Below are positions 17,350 to 24,675 of a DNA stretch of 33,728 bases, piece by piece (the first letter of the stretch is position 1; each line of letters opens with the position of its first letter). The position numbers and the translations under genes are program-made. The DNA lies in NCBI RefSeq assembly GCF_000613945.1, contig NZ_BAJY01000029.1, positions 1 through 33,728 of the forward strand, in the 5' to 3' direction. The notes beneath the pieces are model-generated. The model did no database searches. It was not told where the DNA came from and was given only the letters and a program-made list of their open reading frames with translations. This DNA comes from Prevotella falsenii DSM 22864 = JCM 15124 (GTDB lineage Bacteria; Bacteroidota; Bacteroidia; Bacteroidales; Bacteroidaceae).

Positions 17350-18878
17350 ATAAATTTATGGAATAATTTAAGTATGAAACTCTTTATTATTTTTTTTTCA
17401 GAAGCAGAACAACCTATATTATAAATAACGAGTAAAGATACTATCAACGTTATTCCTGTTACAATAATAAAAGATAAAAAATTATCAGACAGACTTAATG
17501 ACAAATATATAGGTAAAATAGAAGCTATTACACCTACTAAACAAACTTTTAAAACAACATTTTTTATATAATCTCTTGCTTTTAACCCTATCATACTTCG
17601 TAATAAGATTAAACGTATAATAAGACAACATAGATTTAAAGCAAGTGCAACTATTAGAGTAATCTCTGGAAGAAATCCTTCTCTTAGAAAAATGTAAGAA
17701 GCTGGCAAACAGAGAAGTTGAATACCTCCTATTATAAGTTGGTAATTTCTAATATTACCAGTTGCAAGCATAGCTGTAATTAAGGGCCGAGATATAGAAT
17801 CGCATAAAGCATAAAGAAGGATTAGCCTTACAAACCATATTGTATGTTCAGGAACTATTTTTAGCCAAATTGTTAATATATATGGTGTCTCTACCATAAT
17901 AGGTAAAGATAAAAATAATAATAAGAACATTGAAAATTTTGCACTCTTATAAATTAAGTCCAACATATATTCTTTTTCATTAGCTGCATACGATTTTGTT
18001 ATTTGTGGATTTACAGCCGTCATAAAATTAGAGGCAAAACTATTTACAGCTCCATTTACCTGTTCTGCTATGCCACGAGCTGCATTTACAACTGGACCTA
18101 CATATAAATTCAATAAGATATTTGAGCCTTGATCTCTTAGAATTGCAGACGATGAACCTATAAAAGTCCAGCCAGAAAAAGCGAACATCTCTTTCATTAA
18201 CGCTTTATCAATATAAAAGTGCCAATCCGTTTCAGTAAAATGGCGTTTGCAATATATACCATTTAAAAAACGTATAATTATATAGGTAGACAAAAGAAGA
18301 AAGGAATAAAATATTAACTTATCAAAAGAGAAAAATGGCAAAATAAGTACAATCGCTAATTTTAATAAAACGTGAATAATCCCCAAATAGGCAAATGCTT
18401 TCATATGTTCATGCGCTACAATGATAGCATTGTAAGGAACGGTTATAAGGTCAAGTATAAGTACAATAATAGAAGTGTGGAATACACATTTCGCTGCAAA
18501 CATTCTATCTGGTTCTATGTTCATCTTTTCAGTTAGAAACCATAAGCCAAAAGATTCTGATAAAATAACAATTAAAATGGATAATATTACTTGAATATTA
18601 ATTGATGTGCAAAATACTTTATTTAGCTTATCAATATTTCCTTTGCCCAACTCAAATGTTAAAAACCGACTAATAGCCCCTGATAGCGATGAAGACAGTA
18701 TTGTGAACATTCCAACAAAACCACCAACAACATTATATATACCATAATCGGTTATGCCTAATTCATTTAAAATGATTCGACTTGTGTAAAGAGATACAAG
18801 TAACGAAAAAATCGTTCTAAAGTACAGTGCTAGTGTGTTTTTTGCAATTCGTTTATTGTTAGATGAAATATCTGACAT
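17346..18878 (-). CDS. Wzx-type lipid-linked oligosaccharide flippase
   Basis: A 510-residue MOP-superfamily transporter (Polysacc_synt/RfbX type) with about 14 hydrophobic segments. The N-terminal stretch NTLALYFRTIFSLLVSLYTS followed by LGITDYGIYNVVGGFVGMF is typical, and MNFVNAARGIAEQVNGAVN-like text (PVVNAARGIAEQVNGAVNSF) marks the middle region. It should flip the undecaprenyl-linked repeat unit across the inner membrane. It starts 72 bp after the small acidic-tailed peptide and overlaps the next gene by 4 bp. Coding sequence is strikingly AT-rich. Confidence 0.93.
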   Translation of the reverse strand: MSDISSNNKRIAKNTLALYFRTIFSLLVSLYTSRIILNELGITDYGIYNVVGGFVGMFTILSSSLSGAISRFLTFELGKGNIDKLNKVFCTSINIQVILSILIVILSESFGLWFLTEKMNIEPDRMFAAKCVFHTSIIVLILDLITVPYNAIIVAHEHMKAFAYLGIIHVLLKLAIVLILPFFSFDKLIFYSFLLLSTYIIIRFLNGIYCKRHFTETDWHFYIDKALMKEMFAFSGWTFIGSSSAILRDQGSNILLNLYVGPVVNAARGIAEQVNGAVNSFASNFMTAVNPQITKSYAANEKEYMLDLIYKSAKFSMFLLLFLSLPIMVETPYILTIWLKIVPEHTIWFVRLILLYALCDSISRPLITAMLATGNIRNYQLIIGGIQLLCLPASYIFLREGFLPEITLIVALALNLCCLIIRLILLRSMIGLKARDYIKNVVLKVCLVGVIASILPIYLSLSLSDNFLSFIIVTGITLIVSLLVIYNIGCSASEKKIIKSFILKLFHKFI

Positions 18879-18950
18879 TACTAATAATTATCCTAAGCAA
18901 TATTTCAGAAGTGAGTAATAACTTAATGGGAGGTGTTCAAACAACAAAAA

Positions 18951-19139
18951 TTATTCTTCCCACTCGAATGGTTTGGCGTGTGCACCACTGGCTCCGCCTT
19001 CTTCTGGATTAATATTTATTTCTACGTCTCCTTTTTCGTTTACACCACCATTCTTAGATGATGAAGTTGTGAAAAAGTGAGAGTTTATAATATGTATTGT
19101 TGTTGAAGTTGGTTGTTTATATATTTTTAAGTGTTTCAT
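18951..19139 (-). CDS. Small acidic-tailed peptide of unknown function
   Basis: A 62-residue ORF. Its first half is basic and hydrophobic (MKHLKIYKQPTSTTIHIINS, HFFTTSSSK), its second half is Gly/Glu-rich and ends AKPFEWEE. Prevotella and Bacteroides genomes carry many such mini-proteins opening with MKK..Y.QP.. and closing with a D/E-W-D/E tail; I know of no assigned function. It lies 29 bp after the secreted protein and 72 bp before the flippase, in the same direction, so it is probably transcribed with the capsule genes. It has no signal peptide. Its organisation (leader-like front, variable acidic tail) would suit a modified or exported peptide, which is speculation. Gene status is likely but not certain. 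Confidence 0.6.
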   Translation of the reverse strand: MKHLKIYKQPTSTTIHIINSHFFTTSSSKNGGVNEKGDVEININPEEGGASGAHAKPFEWEE

Positions 19140-19168
19140 TCAAAGTAAGGATTTTAAGGTTTAAGCGG

Positions 19169-20419
19169 TCAATGTATATATAGCTTCTTGCCGTTTTTTA
19201 TATATATGCCTGCTTTTAAATTATGGGTAGAACGTACTTGTCTACCGTCTAAAGTGTAGATTTTTTCTTGCGTGTGGGGTGGGGTGGTATTTATGTAGGG
19301 CAGCGGAATAGACGTTGTTTCGTCTATGGCGATGTTATATTTCGATTGCCTTGCTTGCGATCTGTTGTTCTTTATTCTGAAGAATGCTCGCATACCGTTT
19401 ATTTTTTTGTCGTTTGCGAAGGGTTTGTAAAGATAGTCTTTATCGCCAAGAAACAATTCTGTGCCGTCTGTCTTTAGTTCGGTGGGGCTATAAATGCCAA
19501 CAAAGGCATAGTCTTCTGTTGTGTCTGCTATTGTTTTTGGCCTTTCGGCTGTAATAATAACATTGTGGAATGTTGGGTTTACTACATCTTTTGATGGTTT
19601 TATAATATAAGGCATCCCTGCTTTAATGCTGTCGGTTTCCTTGAAAATCATGGTTGTACCTTCAACCTTTCCTGTAAATACTCTTAGCTTAGGGTTGTTG
19701 AATACTCTTTTTATAGTGTCCGGTTCAATATTGAAAGGTACACAGAATGTGTTCCAATAATCCTTCGATAGCGTGCGTCTTAATTGTATAGAGTTGTCTT
19801 TTATGTTTTTGTTATTTGCGATAGCTATGGAATTGTCTTCCTTTTCGTTAATTTCATTTACAATTTCGATGCTTTTAATAATAATAAAACTTTCTTTCTC
19901 TTCTTCGAAAGATAACTTTATCTCTATATAGCCATTTGTATCTACCGCATTGAATAATATGGAACATTCTCCGGGATTTTTGTTATTAGAAAGCTTTTGT
20001 TGTGCGTATGGTTTATCGTTTATCTTTAATTCACCTTTTAAAGAAGCGGTGTCCTTAACACTTGTACCTGTATTGACTATAATTCTTTTTATTTTTGAAT
20101 TTGTAAAAGATGTTTTTAAAAGTAAAAAGGTAGCACCATTACCTTTTGTAGTTGTACCACTTTTAAAGCGTTTATCACTATTTATCTCTGCATCAGTCTC
20201 TACTTCCCAAATTCTACTATTTGTTTCAACTTTGCAAAAAGAGTATGTTTTTCTGTTTTTGATTTTTTCCTTATACTCTTTTATAGTATATTGCTTTTCT
20301 TCAAAACTATACAGCTGTGCATAGGAACTGCCGGCAGCAAAGTTGCATAGAATAAAGATAAGGAAGAGCCTTAAAGCTTTCCAAGAACAAGTAGCTGTAT
20401 GTATCTTTGATAGTAGCAT
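19169..20419 (-). CDS. Secreted surface protein with Prevotella-type C-terminal tail
   Basis: A 416-residue exported protein. Residues 1-35 form a long signal peptide (hydrophobic LRLFLIFILCNFAAG, cleavage after SYA). The middle region contains LSKDYWNTFCVPFNI and AGMPYIIKP, a beta-rich module frequent in Prevotella and Bacteroides surface proteins. The end, YTLDGRQV...LKAGIYIKNGKKLYIH, looks like the short type-A-like C-terminal sorting signal of the type IX secretion system. It starts 12 bp after fcl and precedes the small peptide by 29 bp, so it belongs to the capsule operon. Its role is unknown; a surface protein made with the capsule could anchor or bind the polymer (inference). Confidence 0.8.
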   Translation of the reverse strand: MLLSKIHTATCSWKALRLFLIFILCNFAAGSSYAQLYSFEEKQYTIKEYKEKIKNRKTYSFCKVETNSRIWEVETDAEINSDKRFKSGTTTKGNGATFLLLKTSFTNSKIKRIIVNTGTSVKDTASLKGELKINDKPYAQQKLSNNKNPGECSILFNAVDTNGYIEIKLSFEEEKESFIIIKSIEIVNEINEKEDNSIAIANNKNIKDNSIQLRRTLSKDYWNTFCVPFNIEPDTIKRVFNNPKLRVFTGKVEGTTMIFKETDSIKAGMPYIIKPSKDVVNPTFHNVIITAERPKTIADTTEDYAFVGIYSPTELKTDGTELFLGDKDYLYKPFANDKKINGMRAFFRIKNNRSQARQSKYNIAIDETTSIPLPYINTTPPHTQEKIYTLDGRQVRSTHNLKAGIYIKNGKKLYIH

Positions 20420-20431
20420 ATATATAAGGTA

Positions 20432-21640
20432 TCAGTTCTTTAACGAATCTTGATACCAATCGTATAGTTTCTTCACGCCGTCTTCTATTTCAACTTTATG
20501 TTTCCAGCCTAAAGAGTGGAGCTTGTCCACATTAATCAGCTTTCGAGGTGTACCATCGGGCTTTGTTTCGTCCCAAACTATTTCACCCGTAAAGGCAGCT
20601 GTCTTTGCAACCAATGCCGATAGCTCTTTTATGGTTAGCTCTTTTCCTGTTCCTATATTGATGTGGCAATTTCTTATTTCTCCTAAACTCGGAATAGCTC
20701 CGCCACGTCCGTCGCTGTTGTTGCGGTCTACTTCTCCGTCGGCTTTTACTCCATAGAATACGCTTGAATACTTTTCAATGCCAATGATGTCCTTGAAGTC
20801 TACATTGAGCAATACGTGCACCGAAGCGTCTGCCATATCTTCGCTCCAAAGAAATTCGCGTAGAGGAGAACCGGTTCCCCAAAGTGTTACCTTGTTGTTT
20901 TCAATTCCGTAGAATGCCAATGCCTTCAGTATGCGCTCTTTGGGCGAATTTCCATCGACATTCTCACTGCCAATTTGTTCGCTGAGTTTGGCAACAGGGT
21001 TGATAGGTCGTTTGTTCATATCTACCTTTATTGCGTCCCAATTTTCCTCGTGAATAAGTTTTGCAAGATACACCTTGCGCATCATTGCCGGCATTACGTG
21101 GCTATTCTCTAAATGGAAATTGTCGTTTGGTCCGTAAAGGTTTGTCGGCATCACTGCAATATAGTTGGTACCGTATTGCAGGTTGTAGCTTTCACACATT
21201 TTCAATCCTGCTATTTTTGCTATGGCATATTCTTCGTTGCTATATTCCAATGGCGAAGTAAGCAGGGCATCTTCCTTCATTGGCTGCGGTGCATTTTTCG
21301 GATAGATGCACGTTGAACCTAAGAAAAGCAGTTTTTTTACCTTATATTTATATGCACACGAAATAACGTTGCATTGCATTTTCATATTTTGCATTATGAA
21401 ATCGGCACGGTAAAGGCTGTTTGCCATAATGCCGCCAACAAATGCCGCCGCCAAGACGACAGCATCCGGGCGTTCCTTTGCGAAGAAATCTTCAACGGCT
21501 TGCTGGTTGGTAAGGTCGAGTTCGTGGTGTGTACGTCCAATAAGATTGTTGTATCCACGTGCTTTCAGGTTGCTCCAAATAGCTGAACCTACCAAGCCTC
21601 TGTGCCCGGCAATATATATTTTTGATGATTTTACCAACAT
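20432..21640 (-). CDS. fcl: GDP-L-fucose synthase
   Basis: A 402-residue short-chain dehydrogenase/reductase of the GDP-L-fucose synthase type (WcaG/Fcl). Cues: [15 protein letters not shown] with GxxGxxG at 12-18, [21 protein letters not shown] with Ser109, [12 protein letters not shown] with Tyr138 and Lys142 completing the catalytic triad, and [12 protein letters not shown]. The enzyme epimerises and reduces GDP-4-keto-6-deoxy-D-mannose to GDP-L-fucose with NADPH. It is longer than the usual 310-320 residues, with inserts near 195-245 and 285-315. The partner gmd is absent from this window. It is the first gene of the capsule operon, about 220 nt after a candidate promoter. Confidence 0.93.
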   Translation of the reverse strand: MLVKSSKIYIAGHRGLVGSAIWSNLKARGYNNLIGRTHHELDLTNQQAVEDFFAKERPDAVVLAAAFVGGIMANSLYRADFIMQNMKMQCNVISCAYKYKVKKLLFLGSTCIYPKNAPQPMKEDALLTSPLEYSNEEYAIAKIAGLKMCESYNLQYGTNYIAVMPTNLYGPNDNFHLENSHVMPAMMRKVYLAKLIHEENWDAIKVDMNKRPINPVAKLSEQIGSENVDGNSPKERILKALAFYGIENNKVTLWGTGSPLREFLWSEDMADASVHVLLNVDFKDIIGIEKYSSVFYGVKADGEVDRNNSDGRGGAIPSLGEIRNCHINIGTGKELTIKELSALVAKTAAFTGEIVWDETKPDGTPRKLINVDKLHSLGWKHKVEIEDGVKKLYDWYQDSLKN

Positions 21641-21695
21641 TGTGTCAGTGTGTAGTTTATGGATTTCTTATAAATAACTTTGCTTTATTTGCTGT

Positions 21696-21808
21696 GGAGA
21701 ATGTATGTTGCGTTGCTTTATTTGCGTTTTTGATACAGGAAAAAAGAACTCCTACCTTTTTAATATATAAAAAAGGCTCGGTAAGAATCTTCCTTTAATA
21801 CATTCTCC
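21696..21808 (-). promoter_or_regulatory. Inverted-repeat leader of the capsule operon
   Basis: GGAGAATGTAT (21696-21706) and ATACATTCTCC (21798-21808) are perfect 11-bp inverted repeats 91 bp apart. Between them lies a smaller stem, CCTTTTT (21755-21761) with AAAAAGG (21770-21776). All fall in the predicted untranslated leader upstream of fcl. A structured leader that controls read-through into the capsule genes is plausible, but no function is shown. Confidence 0.45.
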
Positions 21809-21868
21809 GCCTATAGGTTTATAATGCCCGCAGAGCTATTTAGTAAGATTATTTATTATTTGCACCTG

Positions 21869-21876
21869 CAAAAGTA
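21869..21876 (-). promoter_or_regulatory. Candidate -7 box of the capsule operon promoter
   Basis: On the minus strand the sequence TACTTTTG matches the Bacteroidetes -7 consensus TAnnTTTG and is followed by CAGGTGCAAAT. No clean TTTG lies 19-21 bp upstream, so the -33 half is weak. It would give a leader of about 220 nt before fcl. Confidence 0.5.
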
Positions 21877-22095
21877 CACATTTTATTTTATAGAAACAAT
21901 TTTATTGTATAGAATTTTAATAAAGTGCAACTATATCTGCACTCTCGGTGCAGCACCTTTTTGGGTAAAATGGCACTATTGCTTTTCCGCTTTAATATTA
22001 CGTGAGTTCGACATAAGACAGCAATTAAGCAAGTAATCTCGCAGATGTTTTTAGACAAATTCACGAATGAAACAGTGAGCGTTTTTGGTTTGATA

Positions 22096-22281
22096 TTGTA
22101 AAGATAATTCTGTTAAAAAGTGATATAATCGCTTTGGCGTTGCGAAAGCGTAGGTTTTGCGTTGTAAAACCTACGCTTTTACCGTGCAAAACCTACGGTT
22201 TTGGAACGCGAAACAATAGGTTTTGTAATGCTCTGATAAATAAATAGTTACGTAATAGCTGCGCTTGCGAAAAATGTTTAC
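22096..22281 (+). repeat. 186-bp interspersed repeat, copy B
   Basis: Copy B begins TTGTAAAGATAA and ends ATGTTTAC. Arm 1, AAAGCGTAGGTTTT (22145-22158), pairs perfectly with arm 2, AAAACCTACGCTTT (22166-22179), loop GCGTTGT. Arm 3, GCAAAACCTACGGTTTT (22186-22202), would pair with arm 1 with one mismatch. A fourth arm, AATAGGTTTTGT, follows. Nearly identical in the core to copy D. Confidence 0.9.
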
Positions 22282-22397
22282 GTTTTTATTGCCTTCTTTT
22301 GTTCTTTTCTCGTTCCTCGAAAAGTGCGTTTTCTCGCCATGGCAATGCTCAAATAAATTTGGCATTGCTCATTTGGCTGAACGAAAACGGTCATAAA

Positions 22398-22538
22398 TAA
22401 GGTGAGTTCGGTGTAAGAATTTGAGGCGAAAAAATTTCACTTCTTATTGATTATAAGCCTATCAAATCACATTCCATTCTTTCTTTAAATATCTTATAAT
22501 GATATAACGGCATACTTCTTATATCGAACTCACGTTAA
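22398..22538. mobile_element. 140-bp MITE-like element
   Basis: The ends are inverted repeats: TAAGGTGAGTTCGGTGTAAG from 22398 and, on the other strand, TAACGTGAGTTCGATATAAG from 22537, matching at 19 of 22 positions when two further bases are counted. The inside is AT-rich without coding potential. The right end begins exactly at the guanine deaminase stop codon. Size and ends suit a non-autonomous element; no target duplication was identified. Confidence 0.5.
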
Positions 22539-23002
22539 TATTCGTTCTTGTCGTCTTTCAATGTCCACATCTTGAAGGCATTGATGGCTTCGTTGCGGAG
22601 CAAAATCTCCGAAGGTTTTTTGCGATATTGCGGCTCAAGAGCTATTTCTTTATATATGAAATCGTCGTCGAAACCAATTTTTCCTGCATCTTTACGGTCG
22701 TTAGCGTAGTAGATTTTATCAAGATGTGCCCAATAAATAGCCCCGAAACACATCGGGCAAGGTTCGCACGAGGTGTAAATTACACAGCCGGAAAGGTCGA
22801 ATGTGCCCAACTTTTGGCATGCGTTGCGTATGGTGCAAACCTCCGCATGGGCAGTAGGGTCGTTGTCAATAGTTACCTTATTGCTTCCTTCCGCTACAAT
22901 TTCGCCGTTTTTAGCGATTACTGCTCCGAAAGGACCACCGCCATTTCGCACACTATTTTCTGATAGCTCAATGGCTCTGCGCATTAGTTCTTCGTTTGTC
23001 AT
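22535..23002 (-). CDS. guaD: Guanine deaminase (GuaD-like nucleoside/base deaminase)
   Basis: A 155-residue CMP/dCMP-type zinc deaminase. The zinc site is HAE (His52, Glu54) and CEPCPMC (Cys82, Cys85), with Glu54 the proton shuttle. The start NGGGPFGAVIAKNGEIVAEG, the segment GFDDDFIYKEI and the tail DKNEY match the Bacillus subtilis GuaD type of guanine deaminase rather than tRNA adenosine deaminase TadA. The reaction is guanine to xanthine and ammonia, in purine salvage. It is the last gene of the housekeeping operon, 42 bp after the HD gene. Its TAA stop is the first triplet of a repeated TAACGTGAGTTCG element, an unusual junction. Confidence 0.85.
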   Translation of the reverse strand: MTNEELMRRAIELSENSVRNGGGPFGAVIAKNGEIVAEGSNKVTIDNDPTAHAEVCTIRNACQKLGTFDLSGCVIYTSCEPCPMCFGAIYWAHLDKIYYANDRKDAGKIGFDDDFIYKEIALEPQYRKKPSEILLRNEAINAFKMWTLKDDKNEY

Positions 23003-23044
23003 TGTTGCTTTTTATTTATAAATTCAGGTCGGTCAGATAGTTCT

Positions 23045-23698
23045 CTACGTTTCTTTCTGTTCCGACTTTCTAAATATGTCGTTGTATAATTCATCGAAAA
23101 TCTTTCTCAATTCGGCTTTTTGCCCCAAGAGTTCGCGTATGTATTCTAATTTCTTTGCATTGGGCGAGTTTGCTATCCACAAGCGTATGTAGCCCATTCT
23201 GCCATACTTTTCATTGATGTGATTGTAGAAACGCTTCCATTGTTCTTCTTTACTCTTCTCCGGATAGTTCTCTAATCCGTATAGAACAGTGCGCGAAAAA
23301 ACGATTTCGGGGTCTAATTCCCGGTCGGCTTCGGCAACAATCTTGCCGTAAATGCTGCGCGGTACGCGCGAACTGCTGGCACGATGGTCTTCTACGGCTT
23401 CTTTCATGATGCGTATTTGCTCTGTTGAAAACCATTTTTTAAGCCTTGCATCAGCCGTCAGAATTTTACCGCTCGTTATGTGATGAACGGCACGAGGACC
23501 TTCCATGCCAAGGTCGTGATAGGCTGCTGCCACGTACACCATATTGGAATCGGCACCTGTTGCAGGTACAAGGGCAAGCGCATTCTTAATCACTCGCTGC
23601 ACATGTCCAATCCCGTGCGACTTTCCGAAGGCATTATATCGTGGCAGGATTTGCTGTTCAACAAATTCCATAAGGTCTAAATCAACTCTGTTATCCAT
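23045..23698 (-). CDS. HD-domain phosphohydrolase
   Basis: A 217-residue protein of the HD superfamily. His32 (SHGIGHVQRV), then His61-Asp62 (AAAYHDLGMEG) and the HH at 72-73 give the metal-binding pattern. I chose the ATG at 23698 (MDNRVDLDLMEFV): it lies 8 bp after menA, and the open frame upstream of it only overlaps menA. HD proteins hydrolyse phosphate esters of nucleotides or related compounds; the substrate here is unknown. No membrane or signal segment, so cytosolic. It sits between menA and guaD in a short-spaced operon. Confidence 0.85.
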   Translation of the reverse strand: MDNRVDLDLMEFVEQQILPRYNAFGKSHGIGHVQRVIKNALALVPATGADSNMVYVAAAYHDLGMEGPRAVHHITSGKILTADARLKKWFSTEQIRIMKEAVEDHRASSSRVPRSIYGKIVAEADRELDPEIVFSRTVLYGLENYPEKSKEEQWKRFYNHINEKYGRMGYIRLWIANSPNAKKLEYIRELLGQKAELRKIFDELYNDIFRKSEQKET

Positions 23699-23706
23699 CG
23701 TTTTTA

Positions 23707-24663
23707 TCACTTTGTCAGAAGTATTCCTATTGTTGTTAAGAGTCCGTAAACAAACATATTGCGGGCAGTCAGCCCCAAAACCTTGTTCAACTCTTTGCCA
23801 TGCTTTATCCTTTTCATTTCTTTCCACGCCATTGTGTGGAGCAAAAGATAGAAGAAAAGTAAGGAAATGCTAAGTATTGTCATTGTGTTGTTGGCGAAAA
23901 AGAACACTATCGCCATCAGCCATACGCCCAAGAAGCCTAACCAAAGATACAGTTGCTCGGCTCTTTTCTCGCCAATGCGCACGATGAGTGTGTGTTTGCC
24001 GGCTTGCTTATCGTTATTGCGGTCGCGGTAATTGTTCACCACGAGTAAGGTATCTATAATTAAACCGCAGGCAACAGATGCTGTAAATACTTGCCACGTA
24101 ATAGTTTGGATACCTTTGGGCAATATCACATAATAGGTTAGACAAACAGGTACGATGCCAAAGAAAACAAGTACAAGCAGGTCGCCTAAGCCTAAATAGG
24201 ATAACTTTGTAGTGTAAAGAAAGCAAAATGCAACGCAAAGCAGTCCGATGATAATCATTTCCCACCCACCATAATATATAAGTGGCAAGCCGGCAAGGCA
24301 AGCCAACAGCGTGGTAACTGTAAGTCCCTTTCGCATTGCAGGCAGCGTTATCCAACCTTCGCTGCAGGCACGTCGAGGTCCAAGTCGTGTTTTGCCATCG
24401 TCATTCCCTTTCAAACAGTCGAAATAATCGTTTACGAAGTTGGCGTCTATTTGCATAATGAACGCAAACAAGATACATAAAAAAGCGGGAAGAACCTGAA
24501 AATGCTGCCAATTAACATCAGTAAAAGCAAAGGCTATACCTATCATAATGGGAACACCGGCTCCTGTAAGTGTTTTGGGACGTGCTGCAAGAACCCAAGC
24601 GTTAAGCGAATTTACCTTGACGTTTGTTTCCATTCTTGATAGCATATCTATCTTTTCCGACAT
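23707..24663 (-). CDS. menA: 1,4-dihydroxy-2-naphthoate polyprenyltransferase
   Basis: A 318-residue UbiA-superfamily membrane prenyltransferase. The N-terminal WVLAARPKTLTGAGVPIMIG and the first Asp motif NDYFDCLKGND (Asn78, Asp79, Asp82) are MenA-like; the second motif is NNYRDRNNDKQAGKHTL near residue 210. About eight or nine hydrophobic segments follow. It joins a polyprenyl diphosphate to 1,4-dihydroxy-2-naphthoate, making demethylmenaquinone for the anaerobic respiratory chain. It starts 12 bp after the porin gene. The first in-frame ATG is used; a later Met (residue 11) is possible. Confidence 0.93.
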   Translation of the reverse strand: MSEKIDMLSRMETNVKVNSLNAWVLAARPKTLTGAGVPIMIGIAFAFTDVNWQHFQVLPAFLCILFAFIMQIDANFVNDYFDCLKGNDDGKTRLGPRRACSEGWITLPAMRKGLTVTTLLACLAGLPLIYYGGWEMIIIGLLCVAFCFLYTTKLSYLGLGDLLVLVFFGIVPVCLTYYVILPKGIQTITWQVFTASVACGLIIDTLLVVNNYRDRNNDKQAGKHTLIVRIGEKRAEQLYLWLGFLGVWLMAIVFFFANNTMTILSISLLFFYLLLHTMAWKEMKRIKHGKELNKVLGLTARNMFVYGLLTTIGILLTK

Positions 24664-24675
24664 ATATCCAATATA

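Larger units (their letters stand above)
21641..22534. other. 894-bp gap between housekeeping operon and capsule operon
   Basis: No gene-like frame is present. The stretch holds the capsule leader with long inverted repeats (21696-21808), a candidate minus-strand promoter (21869-21876), a 6-bp hairpin at 21937-21953 (CTGCAC/GTGCAG), a TTACGTGAGTTCGACATAAG element at 21998, repeat copy B (22096-22281) and a 140-bp MITE-like element (22398-22538). Confidence 0.75.

Noticed and set aside
23699..23827. Longer 260-residue start for the HD protein
   Set aside because: The extra 43 residues overlap menA coding sequence and lack similarity to HD proteins; the ATG at 23698 sits 8 bp after the menA stop.
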